NCBI GenBank assembly: GCA_030693705.1
Contig: JAUYAB010000020.1
Coordinates: forward strand, 1 to 64,000
From: Ignavibacteria bacterium
GTDB lineage: Bacteria; Bacteroidota; Ignavibacteria; Ignavibacteriales; Ignavibacteriaceae
Direction of reading: 5' to 3'
Length of the DNA stretch: 64,000 nt
Shown: piece by piece, positions 18,409 through 26,014 of the stretch
How positions within the stretch are numbered: the first letter of the stretch is position 1
Layout of the letters: every line of letters starts with the position of its first letter
The notes under the pieces: model-generated
What the model was told of the DNA's origin: nothing
Databases searched by the model: none
What the model saw: only the letters and a program-made list of their open reading frames with translations
Position numbers and translations under genes: made by a program

Positions 18409-20004
18409 ATGAAACATGTAATTGAATTATTCGACACAACATTACGCGACGGTACGCAAGGCGAAGGCGTAAATCTTTCCATACAAGATAAACTTGTAAT
18501 TGCACAACGTTTGGATGAGTTTGGAATTGATTTTATTGAGGGAGGCTGGCCCGGTAGTAATCCGCGCGATGAAGAATTCTTTGCAAAAGTACATTCACTT
18601 CGTTTGAAGAATGCGGTTATCTGTGCATTCGGTTCAACGGCGCGTTCGTTAAATAATCTTGAAGGCGATGCGAACTTAAACGCGCTGTTAAAGACGGAAA
18701 CGGAAGCGGTATCTATATTCGGAAAGTCATGGAAGCTGCATTCAAAAATCGGATTAGGTTTAAGCGATGAAGAAAATGAAGAATTGATCTTTCGTTCGGT
18801 TGAGTTCTTAAAGAATGCAGGAAGAAAAGTTGTTTACGACGCCGAACATTTCTTTGATGGTTACAAAGATGATGCAGAGTTTGCGTTAAAGATGTTATTA
18901 GCGGCTGAAAAGGGAGGCGCATCGGTATTGGTTTTATGCGATACAAACGGAGGAACGCTTCCGCATGAAGTTTCTTCAATAATAAAAGAACTTAAAAAAG
19001 TTGTTAAAATACCTTTTGGTATTCATACGCATAACGATGGAGAACTTGCCGTTGCAAATACATTAGCCGCAGTAGAAGCGGGCGCGGTGCATGTGCAGGG
19101 AACAATTAACGGAGTAGGTGAACGATGCGGTAACGCGAATTTGTCGAGCATTATTCCTAATCTTCTTTTAAAACTACAATATAAAACGAAGCAGGAGATC
19201 AATCTAAGTCATCTTACATCACTTTCTAATTTTGTTTATGAAGTGATGAATCTTAATCCGAATATGCGCGCGGCGTTTGTTGGTAAATCAGCTTTTGCGC
19301 ATAAAGGGGGAGTGCACGTTAGCGCGGTATTAAAGGACAGCCGCATGTATGAGCATATCGATCCGCTAACTGTTGGCAATAAACAACGTGTATTGGTTTC
19401 CGATCTTTCGGGACAAAGTAATGTGAAGTATAAAGCGAAAGAATTGGGGATCGATCTGTTCAACGAAAAGGAGATAAGTAAAAAAGTTGTTGCAAGTATA
19501 AAGAATTTGGAGTACGATGGGTATCAATATGACGGCGCTGAAGCTTCGTTTGAACTTCTTTTAAGAAATGAATTGCAAGAGTTTTCTCCTTTCTACAAAG
19601 TCCTTTACTCAAAGGTGAATGTTACAAATGACCATATTGGAAAAGATAGAACGGAAGCGGTGCTAAAAGTTGAAGTGAACGGGGAAGAAGAACATACTGC
19701 GGCTGAAGGGAATGGTCCGGTTAACGCGCTTGATAACGCGTTAAGAAAAGCATTGAAGAGATTCTATCCCGAAATTAAAACAATAAAGCTTATAGATTAT
19801 AAGGTGCGTGTGTTGAATGAAAAACACGGCACCGCGGCTAAAGTTAGAGTAATGATAACCTCGCGCGATGGTGATGAAAGCTGGTCAACGGTGGGAGTTT
19901 CGGAAAATATCATCGAGGCAAGTTTCCAGGCGTTAAATGACAGCTTGAATTACAGGTTATATAAGTTGTTCGGGGTGGAAAAAACTGTTAGCGAGCTGGA
20001 GTAA
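18409..20004 (+). CDS. cimA: (R)-citramalate synthase
   Basis: 531 residues. A paralogue of LeuA with the citramalate-type signature [17 protein letters not shown] and EGGWPGSNPRDEEFF; metal site THNDGELAVANT; C-terminal LeuA dimer domain (about 385-525). It condenses pyruvate with acetyl-CoA to citramalate, which LeuCD and LeuB turn into 2-oxobutyrate. It is the last gene of the operon, 15 bases after leuD. No threonine dehydratase (ilvA) is in the window, so this is the visible entry to isoleucine. Confidence 0.94.
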   Translation: MKHVIELFDTTLRDGTQGEGVNLSIQDKLVIAQRLDEFGIDFIEGGWPGSNPRDEEFFAKVHSLRLKNAVICAFGSTARSLNNLEGDANLNALLKTETEAVSIFGKSWKLHSKIGLGLSDEENEELIFRSVEFLKNAGRKVVYDAEHFFDGYKDDAEFALKMLLAAEKGGASVLVLCDTNGGTLPHEVSSIIKELKKVVKIPFGIHTHNDGELAVANTLAAVEAGAVHVQGTINGVGERCGNANLSSIIPNLLLKLQYKTKQEINLSHLTSLSNFVYEVMNLNPNMRAAFVGKSAFAHKGGVHVSAVLKDSRMYEHIDPLTVGNKQRVLVSDLSGQSNVKYKAKELGIDLFNEKEISKKVVASIKNLEYDGYQYDGAEASFELLLRNELQEFSPFYKVLYSKVNVTNDHIGKDRTEAVLKVEVNGEEEHTAAEGNGPVNALDNALRKALKRFYPEIKTIKLIDYKVRVLNEKHGTAAKVRVMITSRDGDESWSTVGVSENIIEASFQALNDSLNYRLYKLFGVEKTVSELE

Positions 20005-20045
20005 ATCGATCGAGCTAAACAAAATATATTGCATCTAAAAATATT

Positions 20046-20071
20046 GAATCCCAGACGGGATTCTTTTTTTT
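20046..20071 (+). terminator. Rho-independent terminator of the ilv-leu-cimA operon
   Basis: The stem GAATCCC/GGGATTC with loop AGAC is followed by eight T. It lies 41 bases after the cimA stop. Confidence 0.93.
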
Positions 20072-20118
20072 GTTATAATATTATAATATGTCAAAGTAAG
20101 AGTCAAAAAGATTTATTC

Positions 20119-20181
20119 TTCGTGTCTTAGTGTCATTGTGGCAAAACTTTGTCGCCACAAAGTCACGGAGACACAGATTTA
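20119..20181. repeat. Imperfect inverted repeat of the CACGAAG family
   Basis: GTGTCTTAGTGTCATTGTGG and CCACAAAGTCACGGAGACAC form two arms of about 21 bases, mostly complementary, around a short loop. It uses the same vocabulary as the repeats at 14771-14870 and 20873-20985. Confidence 0.6.
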
Positions 20182-20438
20182 GAATTATACAATTCATTAC
20201 AGAATTGTTTATAACAATGTAGGGGTTATATATCTGTAAAAAGTTACTTCCGTTTAGAAAATATTCCTTTCTATCTGACGGTAGATAAATAGAAAATAAC
20301 TATATACCGTAAGATTATTCGAAAATCATCTATCTCAATTATTATTAACGATACTTAAATTAGTCATACTAACGAGAAAGAAAATTGTACAACACCAGGA
20401 GAATCATGTATAAGCTAGAATGATTATCGAATTGTAAA

Positions 20439-20774
20439 GAGAAACACACGCGAAAGCAGTTTAGAGTTCCGTACAAATAAGAGAACCACACGCTAAAGCA
20501 GTTTAAAGTTCTGTACAACTAAGATAATCTGATGCGAAAGTAGTATAGATATCCACACAAATAAGAGAACTCCGCGCGAAAGCAGTATAAAGTTCTGTAC
20601 AACTAAGAGAATGTGATGCGAAAGCAGTATGAACTTCCGTACTAATAGGAGGAATGCACGCGAAAGCAGTTTAAAGTTCTGTACAACTAAGATAATGTGA
20701 TGCGAAAGTAGTATAAACTTCCGTACTGTTAAGAGAATCACACGTAAAAGGTGTTTTAAGTCTTGTACTAATAA
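20439..20774. repeat. Tandem array of eight 42-bp units
   Basis: Eight consecutive units of exactly 42 bases start at 20439, 20481, 20523, 20565, 20607, 20649, 20691 and 20733, with a decayed ninth after 20774. The core of each is GCGAAAGCAGTTTAAAGTTC followed by TGTACAACTAA or a variant. Units alternate: even copies 2, 4 and 6 end TTCTGTACAACTAA, while odd copies carry TTCCGTAC or a relative, giving an 84-bp higher-order period. 42 is a multiple of three, so one minus-strand frame stays open (20969 to 20493) and would encode 14-residue hydrophobic repeats. That frame starts in other repeats and is not called as a gene. Confidence 0.92.
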
Positions 20775-20872
20775 GAAATAGAAGCGAGAAAGGAGTTCTG
20801 GACTGGGTGAAGCTGGGAATAAGGGGAGGTAGGAAGAATGAAATAAACACACTGCTAAGGTATTTGTATTTA

Positions 20873-21015
20873 TTCTTCGTGGAACTTCGAGCCTTCTTCG
20901 AGAACTTCGTGTAATAATTTTTTTCACAAATTTATCTACCTTTGGCAGAGAGACACGAAGGAATTTCACGAAGTGACACGAAGGGTTTTTAGGGACTTGT
21001 CTACCTTTGGCAGAG
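20873..21015. repeat. Modular intergenic repeats (CACGAAG and CTACCTTTGGCAGAG words)
   Basis: TTCTTCGTGGAACTTCGAG pairs loosely with the later CACGAAG words at about 20953-20980. TCTACCTTTGGCAGAG occurs twice (20934-20949 and 20999-21014). The gap from cimA to the next gene (20005-21141) holds only such repeats, the 42-bp array and an AT-rich promoter-like stretch near 21083-21108. Confidence 0.6.
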
Positions 21016-21141
21016 GGATTTGAAACGTGAATATGGGAAATATTTTATTTTCATTTATTTGTTAGAATTAATAGAAAATATTTTGACTTTATAAAATATT
21101 TATATAATTTTATAACAACCATAATTTAATTGAGGTGTATT

Positions 21142-21876
21142 ATGAAGGAATTAAAAAAAAGGTTCAGTTGTTCAGTGGAAGACCTGCCGGTAATAGCGGG
21201 TTTTATAGGTAAAAGTTTCGAGTCCAGCCAAAGTGATTTCATCGATTATTCTCCCGATTATCAATCCCCCTTTTTAACCAATTATAAAGCAAAGCTTGCA
21301 TTGATTGAGGAAATTGTATTTCCGAAAAAAATAGCTGCTGAAATTAAATTGGTTACCCAAAGGATAAGCGCCGCTATGGAAGCCACACGTGATCCTCTTA
21401 ATAGGCTTGAGGGTTATGCCGGCAAAGCGAAAAATCTCTCTTTGAATCCGGCTGATATCGGAATTAAAGAGGTGAGAAAAGCTATTACCGCAAAGAACGC
21501 AGAAAAATTTTATTCTTCTATGGGTAATTTATTGAATAATGTTGTTGCAAATTTTACTCAATTAACCGAGAAAGGTTTTACTGCCGAAGCAAAAGAGATT
21601 TTAATAAATGCAAGAAAAAATGTTAAAGCCGATATTGACTTGCAAAACAATAAAGTGAATGACAAAAGCGATCTTATTGAAGATAATATTGAAAGCCTGA
21701 ACGAGCTTTGGGATTTGATGGCGGATATTTTAAAAATCGGAAAGGTGCTCTATAAGAATAAGGACAAGAGCAAAACCGACGAGTTTACCATGACCACTCT
21801 AAAAGCGCGTTGCCAAGCGGAGCGGAAGAAGAAAGAAACTAAACCGGAAGAACCCGGGACACCGCCGGCGCAGTAG
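21142..21876 (+). CDS. Helical protein of unknown function
   Basis: 244 residues from ATG 21142, which has GAGGTG 5 bases upstream; a TTG 12 bases earlier is less likely because that start would overlap the ribosome-binding site. The sequence is soluble, highly charged and nearly all helical, with no signal peptide or known motif. The C-terminal tail is Lys/Glu/Pro-rich (KKKETKPEEPGTPPAQ) and probably disordered. It stands alone between two repeat-rich gaps. Confidence 0.6.
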   Translation: MKELKKRFSCSVEDLPVIAGFIGKSFESSQSDFIDYSPDYQSPFLTNYKAKLALIEEIVFPKKIAAEIKLVTQRISAAMEATRDPLNRLEGYAGKAKNLSLNPADIGIKEVRKAITAKNAEKFYSSMGNLLNNVVANFTQLTEKGFTAEAKEILINARKNVKADIDLQNNKVNDKSDLIEDNIESLNELWDLMADILKIGKVLYKNKDKSKTDEFTMTTLKARCQAERKKKETKPEEPGTPPAQ

Positions 21877-22227
21877 GCAGTTAGCAGTCAGCAGTCAGCA
21901 GTTGGCAGTCTGCAATAGGCAGAAGGTAGTGGGTCATAAGTCATTAGTCAAAAGTCATTGGTCAAGTTGTCAGTCATCAGAAGAAAAATTGGATTATTGA
22001 TGATTGACGACTGACTATTGACGATGATGATGAATGGGAGGGGTGGACTGTTTGTCATCCTTTGAGAGTAGAAATATTAGGCTGAAAACCGATGGAATGA
22101 TATCATGCAGACCCTATTTTTAAATATTGTGTTTATGAACGATAAACAAAACAAATGGAATACATATATGCAGCGGCGTGCATATATGTATTCCAGAATA
22201 TGTAAACCCGTTCGGGTAAATTAATAG
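21877..22227. repeat. Low-complexity word repeats upstream of the cassette array
   Basis: 21877-22030 is built from CAGT-type words (GCAGTTAGCAGTCAGCAG), TCATAAGTCATTAGTC words and TTGACGACTGACTATTGACG. This is the kind of degenerate repeat seen between genes in many environmental genomes. 22031-22150 shows nothing recognisable, and a long perfect hairpin follows. No gene is seen. Confidence 0.55.
22156..22195. repeat. Perfect 17-bp inverted repeat before the cassette array
   Basis: TGGAATACATATATGCA (22156-22172) and its exact reverse complement (22179-22195) flank a GCGGCG loop. No T-run follows, so it does not look like a terminator. A small ACCCG-TT-CGGGT hairpin lies just downstream, and the first cassette boundary is 32 bases away. 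Confidence 0.85.
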
Positions 22228-22255
22228 TTATAACGCAAAATATTATGAGATTAGA

Positions 22256-23032
22256 ATGAAAGCTGATATTGAATTGTTACAAAAAGAAATAGACGAATTA
22301 ATAAAACAAGGATATTTACTATATTATTCACTATCCAAGGATTTTAATAAACTATCTAAGGATGAATTGAAAGATCTTGACACAGTTGATAAAATCGACT
22401 TTCAAACCAATTATGAGAAATGGTATTCAACATCCCTAGCTTTGGTCAAGCAAATTCTACCCCTCCGATTGGAAGATTTTATACAGCTATATAAGAATGA
22501 GAAGAGGAAAGAAGTAAATTTTCTTACATACACAATTTCAGATTGTATAATCGGTATTAGAGTGACGAGGGGTTTAGAAATAAAAGTTGATGGTGCTGCT
22601 GCATTACCAAAATTTCTACAACAGATAACCATTATTGAATCAGCAAAAGATAAATTTACTAATCGTATTTATGAAATTAAAAATCTTGTTCAAGCTGATT
22701 TGTTTGATTCCGAACTTGAAGCTGCTCAAGAATTACTTAAAAGTGGATTCAATAGAGGTGCTGGAGCAGTGGCTGGGGTAGTATTAGAAAAACACTTATC
22801 AGAAGTATGTCTTAACCATAATCTTACTCTGAACAAAAAGAATCCTACAATTTGTGATTATAATGATTTATTAAAGAATAGTGACGTAATTGAAATACCC
22901 ACATGGAGATTTATTCAACATTTAGGTGATATAAGAAATTTATGTGATCACAAAAAAACTAAAGAGCCAACAAATGTTGATGTGTCAGACTTAATATCTG
23001 GTGTCAAAAAAATTATTAAAACTCTTTTTTAA
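22256..23032 (+). CDS. Cassette 1: HEPN-like (DUF4145-type) protein
   Basis: 258 residues. The N-terminal half is helical with no known motif. The C-terminal half (about 155-258) resembles the DUF4145/HEPN group: GFNRGAGAVAGVVLEKHLSEVC, then the R-x4-H motif in IRNLCDH (about 231-236). R-x4-H is the metal-independent RNase signature of HEPN toxins and defence proteins, and here the only clue to function. The gene fills its cassette: the start is 28 bases after the cassette boundary and the stop is 2 bases before the R' box of attC1. GAGATTAGA before the ATG is a weak ribosome-binding site. Confidence 0.6.
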   Translation: MKADIELLQKEIDELIKQGYLLYYSLSKDFNKLSKDELKDLDTVDKIDFQTNYEKWYSTSLALVKQILPLRLEDFIQLYKNEKRKEVNFLTYTISDCIIGIRVTRGLEIKVDGAAALPKFLQQITIIESAKDKFTNRIYEIKNLVQADLFDSELEAAQELLKSGFNRGAGAVAGVVLEKHLSEVCLNHNLTLNKKNPTICDYNDLLKNSDVIEIPTWRFIQHLGDIRNLCDHKKTKEPTNVDVSDLISGVKKIIKTLF

Positions 23033-23034
23033 TA

Positions 23035-23225
23035 GCGTTATAACCCGCCGCTCAACACGGACAGCGTTTTACAGTGCGGCATTTTGTAATTATAAAGTTC
23101 TGTTTGCAAAACTAAGTTGTTCTTAAAGTTAGTTCGTTCTAAGAAACATTTTTATAAATAAAAAGTAGTTGCTTCTATTTGGCATTCTTGTTCTGGGCTG
23201 CCGGTTAGCGGCAACGTCGTTAGCT
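23035..23225 (+). other. attC1-like recombination site
   Basis: R' GCGTTATAAC (23035-23044), L' CCGCTCAAC (23048-23056), L'' GTTAGCGG (23204-23211) and R'' GTTAGCT (23219-23225). L' and L'' pair except for one extra C at 23053, as expected for the extrahelical bases that set strand choice in attC sites. The stem continues as CGGACAGC with GCTGCCG, with a second extra base (A). The loop is long (about 130 bases). It shares most of its length with attC3. Confidence 0.8.
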
Positions 23226-23258
23226 GCCAAATAAAGGTCAAATTACTATAAGGATATT

Positions 23259-24509
23259 TTGAGATCTGCACTTTTCATATCATTTGATATTATACGACCG
23301 GGGGAACTTAATAATTCTCTCGCATTGGCATCAATTTTATGCTTCTTAAAAAACGAAGAAAAATTATTAGACAAAATGAATTTTTATCAGCTTACACTTA
23401 ATATCTTTGATTATGAAGGGCGTGCACAACCAAATTATTTTGACAAATACTTAAATGCTTATAATCTAGTAGATTTTGATTTCATAGCAATTTCGGCTTA
23501 TATATGGAATGAATATTTTATAAACGAATTTATAAATCACATACGAAAACTTGGTTTTACTGGGAAAATTATTTTAGGCGGATATCAAATAACGCACGCT
23601 GATATCAAGGAGCTTCCTGTGCTTTATCCTGATACGCAAATCTTTGTAATTGGATATGCAGAACAAGCATTGATGAAATTGTTTTTGGGGCAAGTATCTT
23701 TGAAATTCCCGTTGTTCTTGTATTCAGAAGTTGATTTTTCTGAACTTCCATCTCCCTATTTGACTAATGAGATTAATGTGCCTTTTGGTTCAACGATGAT
23801 AAGGCTTGAAACTAAACGAGGATGTGTTTATCGTTGTTCATATTGCGCTCACAGAAATTTGGCACAAAACAAAATATTTCATTTTCCAATTGATAAAACA
23901 GTTAATGAAATTTCTTTTATATCTGAGAAACAAGTTAAACGTGTGAACATTTTAGACCCTATTTTTAACGTTGGGAATGAATACTTGCAAATCATGAAAG
24001 AAATTATTAAAAAAAATAAGTCAACAACATATACACTTCAAAGTAGATTTGAAAAAATTAAAGGCTTAGAAGGAAATGAATTTTTAGATTTATGTGAATC
24101 TGGAAGCTTTCATCTAGAATTTGGTTTGCAGACTATCGATTTGAAAGAAGCTAAGGTTTTAAACCGTAAAAATGATCTGAGACAAATCGACGAAACGTTA
24201 AATCAGCTAAAACATAGAAAAATAAGTTATGAGATTAGTCTGATTTATGGTCTGCCAATGCAGACGTTTGACAGCTTTAAGCGAACCATTGAATATACTC
24301 TAAGTAAAGGGTGCAGAACAATAAAAGCCTATCCTCTCATCTTACTTCGCGGGACAGAACTTTTTTATGAAAGAAATAAATGGAACTTGAATGAAGAAGC
24401 AATAGAAAAATTTAATATCCCAGTTGTAACTTCTTCAAACTCCTTTTCCAAACAAAATTGGGAAGAGATGAAAAATTTATCAAACAGATATTCGTCTTTT
24501 AATAATTAA
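23259..24509 (+). CDS. Cassette 2: radical SAM protein with B12-binding-like N-terminal domain
   Basis: 416 residues from a TTG with AAGGA just upstream. Residues about 1-145 form a Rossmann-like domain as in B12-binding radical SAM proteins (FIAISAYIW, KIILGGYQITHAD). The radical SAM barrel starts with C-x3-C-x2-C in RGCVYRCSYCAHRNL (about 189-203), binding the 4Fe-4S cluster that cleaves SAM. Later barrel motifs include FHLEFGLQTID and YEISLIYGLPMQT. The classical DxHxxG cobalamin motif is not seen, so B12 use is uncertain. The substrate is unknown. It is first of three genes in one cassette, an unusually large cargo. Confidence 0.8.
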   Translation: MRSALFISFDIIRPGELNNSLALASILCFLKNEEKLLDKMNFYQLTLNIFDYEGRAQPNYFDKYLNAYNLVDFDFIAISAYIWNEYFINEFINHIRKLGFTGKIILGGYQITHADIKELPVLYPDTQIFVIGYAEQALMKLFLGQVSLKFPLFLYSEVDFSELPSPYLTNEINVPFGSTMIRLETKRGCVYRCSYCAHRNLAQNKIFHFPIDKTVNEISFISEKQVKRVNILDPIFNVGNEYLQIMKEIIKKNKSTTYTLQSRFEKIKGLEGNEFLDLCESGSFHLEFGLQTIDLKEAKVLNRKNDLRQIDETLNQLKHRKISYEISLIYGLPMQTFDSFKRTIEYTLSKGCRTIKAYPLILLRGTELFYERNKWNLNEEAIEKFNIPVVTSSNSFSKQNWEEMKNLSNRYSSFNN

Positions 24510-24526
24510 GAAATGAGGCTGATAAA

Positions 24527-24748
24527 ATGATCGATAATGAAAACCACAAGGTCAAAATCTGTTATACAAATTATCGAGGTGAAACAAATTTTAGGGAAAT
24601 TATTCCTATTAAAATTTGGTTTGGCAAAACGGACTGGCATCCTGAAGAGGGATGGTTGATGGATGTATATGATATTAATAAAAAAGCAGAACGTTCACTT
24701 TCAATCAAAGACATAAAATTATGGGATATTAAACATGTATCTGATTGA
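24527..24748 (+). CDS. Cassette 2: small WYL-like protein
   Basis: 73 residues with GAGG before the ATG. The pattern KICYTNYRGETNFREIIPIKIWFG, a WHPEEGWLMDVYD core and a C-terminal RSLSIKDIKLW resembles the WYL ligand-sensing fold (Y-x2-x-G, R-x-I-x-P, W-L-x-A-x-D), here without any DNA-binding domain. The resemblance is my reading of the pattern. It overlaps the next gene by 14 bases, so the two are translationally coupled. A regulator or ligand-binding partner for its neighbours is plausible. Confidence 0.5.
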   Translation: MIDNENHKVKICYTNYRGETNFREIIPIKIWFGKTDWHPEEGWLMDVYDINKKAERSLSIKDIKLWDIKHVSD

Positions 24749-25739
24749 TAAGGAAATTCATCTGAAACTTGATGAAATGAAATTTGAGTGTTACAATCAG
24801 CACCACTTTTTTGATGCTAATATTCAAATCCAACCATGTTCTATTGACTTGCGACTTGATTCCGTGTTTTGGAAATCAAAACGAAATATTAAGTCTTTTG
24901 ACTTAAGGAAAAGCAAACTACTTGACTTATCACCAAGACGGTATTACCACGAGATCATTTTAAAAGACGGAGAATATATTGCACTTAAACCGGGCGAGTT
25001 TATATTAGGTAGGGTTTATGAAAAATATACAATGCCATTTGATTGTGCCGGAAAACTTGCGGGGAAAAGTAGCTTTGCACGATTAGGACTTGGTGTTCAC
25101 ATAAATTGTGACTTTGCTAACCCGGGCTGGAGAGGACATATGCCATTACAACTTGTTAATTATAGTCGCACTACAATAAATATTTATCCTTTTATTCCAA
25201 TTTGTCAGTTATCATTAGTTAAACTATCCAAACAGCCAGATCGTCTTTATGGTGTGCAAGAATTACAAAGCAAATATATGGAGGATGATGGTGGTCCTTC
25301 TTATTGGTGGCGTGATAAAAGAATTAAAAGTTTACAAGAAACTTTTCATAAAATGGATATCTCATTAAACATACAAGAAAATATATTATCATCACTTGGT
25401 GTTAAGGATCCCGATATCATTTTTCGCTTTGATAAATTTGCTGCCAAATTGAAAACGGATTCGGTTTCTAATACAGACTGGATTATGCAGAAATTCACAA
25501 AGGTTGAAAAAAACAGACAACGATTTGAGGAGTTCTTTATAAGAGGTTCTCAAGTAATATTTGCATTGCTTTCTGGTAATTCTCTTCGCCTTTTTCTTGC
25601 TGATGGAGGTATTACATTAGGCAAAGGAATATTCTGGACATTGAACATAATTTCACTTATCGTCTTCATATATTCTTTTATTTATGATCGGAAAGAATAC
25701 TTTACACCTGAAAAACGGGACCAAGAAAATAACAACTAA
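24735..25739 (+). CDS. Cassette 2: dCTP-deaminase/dUTPase-fold protein with membrane tail, catalytic Glu replaced
   Basis: 334 residues. Residues about 1-190 match the Dcd branch of the dUTPase fold: QPCSIDLRL, LKPGEFILGRVYE, GKSSFARLGLGVHIN, NPGWRGHM, and a C-terminal lid KYMEDDGGPSYW. In E. coli Dcd the catalytic Glu138 sits in VLEFYN; the aligned position here reads PLQLVN, so Glu is Gln. That predicts loss of deamination with possible retention of nucleotide binding. A helical linker (about 200-270) leads to hydrophobic segments near 273-290 and 296-318, a likely membrane hairpin. Binding a nucleotide on a membrane-attached protein suggests a sensor-effector. The fusion is unlike housekeeping Dcd (about 190 residues). 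Confidence 0.72.
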   Translation: MYLIDKEIHLKLDEMKFECYNQHHFFDANIQIQPCSIDLRLDSVFWKSKRNIKSFDLRKSKLLDLSPRRYYHEIILKDGEYIALKPGEFILGRVYEKYTMPFDCAGKLAGKSSFARLGLGVHINCDFANPGWRGHMPLQLVNYSRTTINIYPFIPICQLSLVKLSKQPDRLYGVQELQSKYMEDDGGPSYWWRDKRIKSLQETFHKMDISLNIQENILSSLGVKDPDIIFRFDKFAAKLKTDSVSNTDWIMQKFTKVEKNRQRFEEFFIRGSQVIFALLSGNSLRLFLADGGITLGKGIFWTLNIISLIVFIYSFIYDRKEYFTPEKRDQENNN

Positions 25740-25871
25740 ATATTATATTCTTTTTTATTATAGAGAAAATAACAGTTGTAGTAACGATAATTGACAACAT
25801 AAATTTTAACTGTAAACACAGTGCAAAAGGAGAAATAAAAAATCATAATAACTATTTATTTATACGTAGAT

Positions 25872-25973
25872 GCAGCTAACAAGTGCCTCAAGCCGAAAGC
25901 GTTTTCGCAATTGGCATTTGTGCAGTTTAAAAGTTTGTTTTTCCGTTTCGGCTTAGGCACAATGCCGTTAGGT
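25872..25973 (+). other. attC2-like recombination site
   Basis: R' GCAGCTAAC (25872-25880) and R'' GTTAGGT (25967-25973). The left arm GTGCCTCAAGCCGAAA (25883-25898) pairs with TTTCGGCTTAGGCAC (25946-25960) over 15 bp, with a single extra C at 25889 and probably a second extra G at 25899. About 100 bases in total, the size and shape of a classical attC. It differs in sequence from attC1 and attC3. Confidence 0.88.
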
Positions 25974-26014
25974 GTTAACATTTTTCTCTTTTTTAAAATA
26001 GTGGAATATATCCT

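Noticed and set aside
20439-20774. CRISPR array
   Set aside because: The whole 42-bp unit is repeated with drift; there are no constant repeats separated by unique spacers, and no cas genes.
20493-20969. A 158-residue minus-strand reading frame with 14-residue hydrophobic repeats
   Set aside because: It is kept open only because the 42-bp repeat is a multiple of three; its start lies in unrelated CACGAAG repeats and there is no ribosome-binding site.
23259-24509. Identification of the radical SAM cassette protein as a viperin
   Set aside because: The protein has an N-terminal B12-binding-like domain and no recognisable viperin motifs around the cluster; only the generic C-x3-C-x2-C is shared.
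24735-25739. Identification as the known zinc-dependent anti-phage dCTP deaminase
   Set aside because: The fold is the dUTPase-like Dcd type, not the zinc cytidine-deaminase type used by that defence system.
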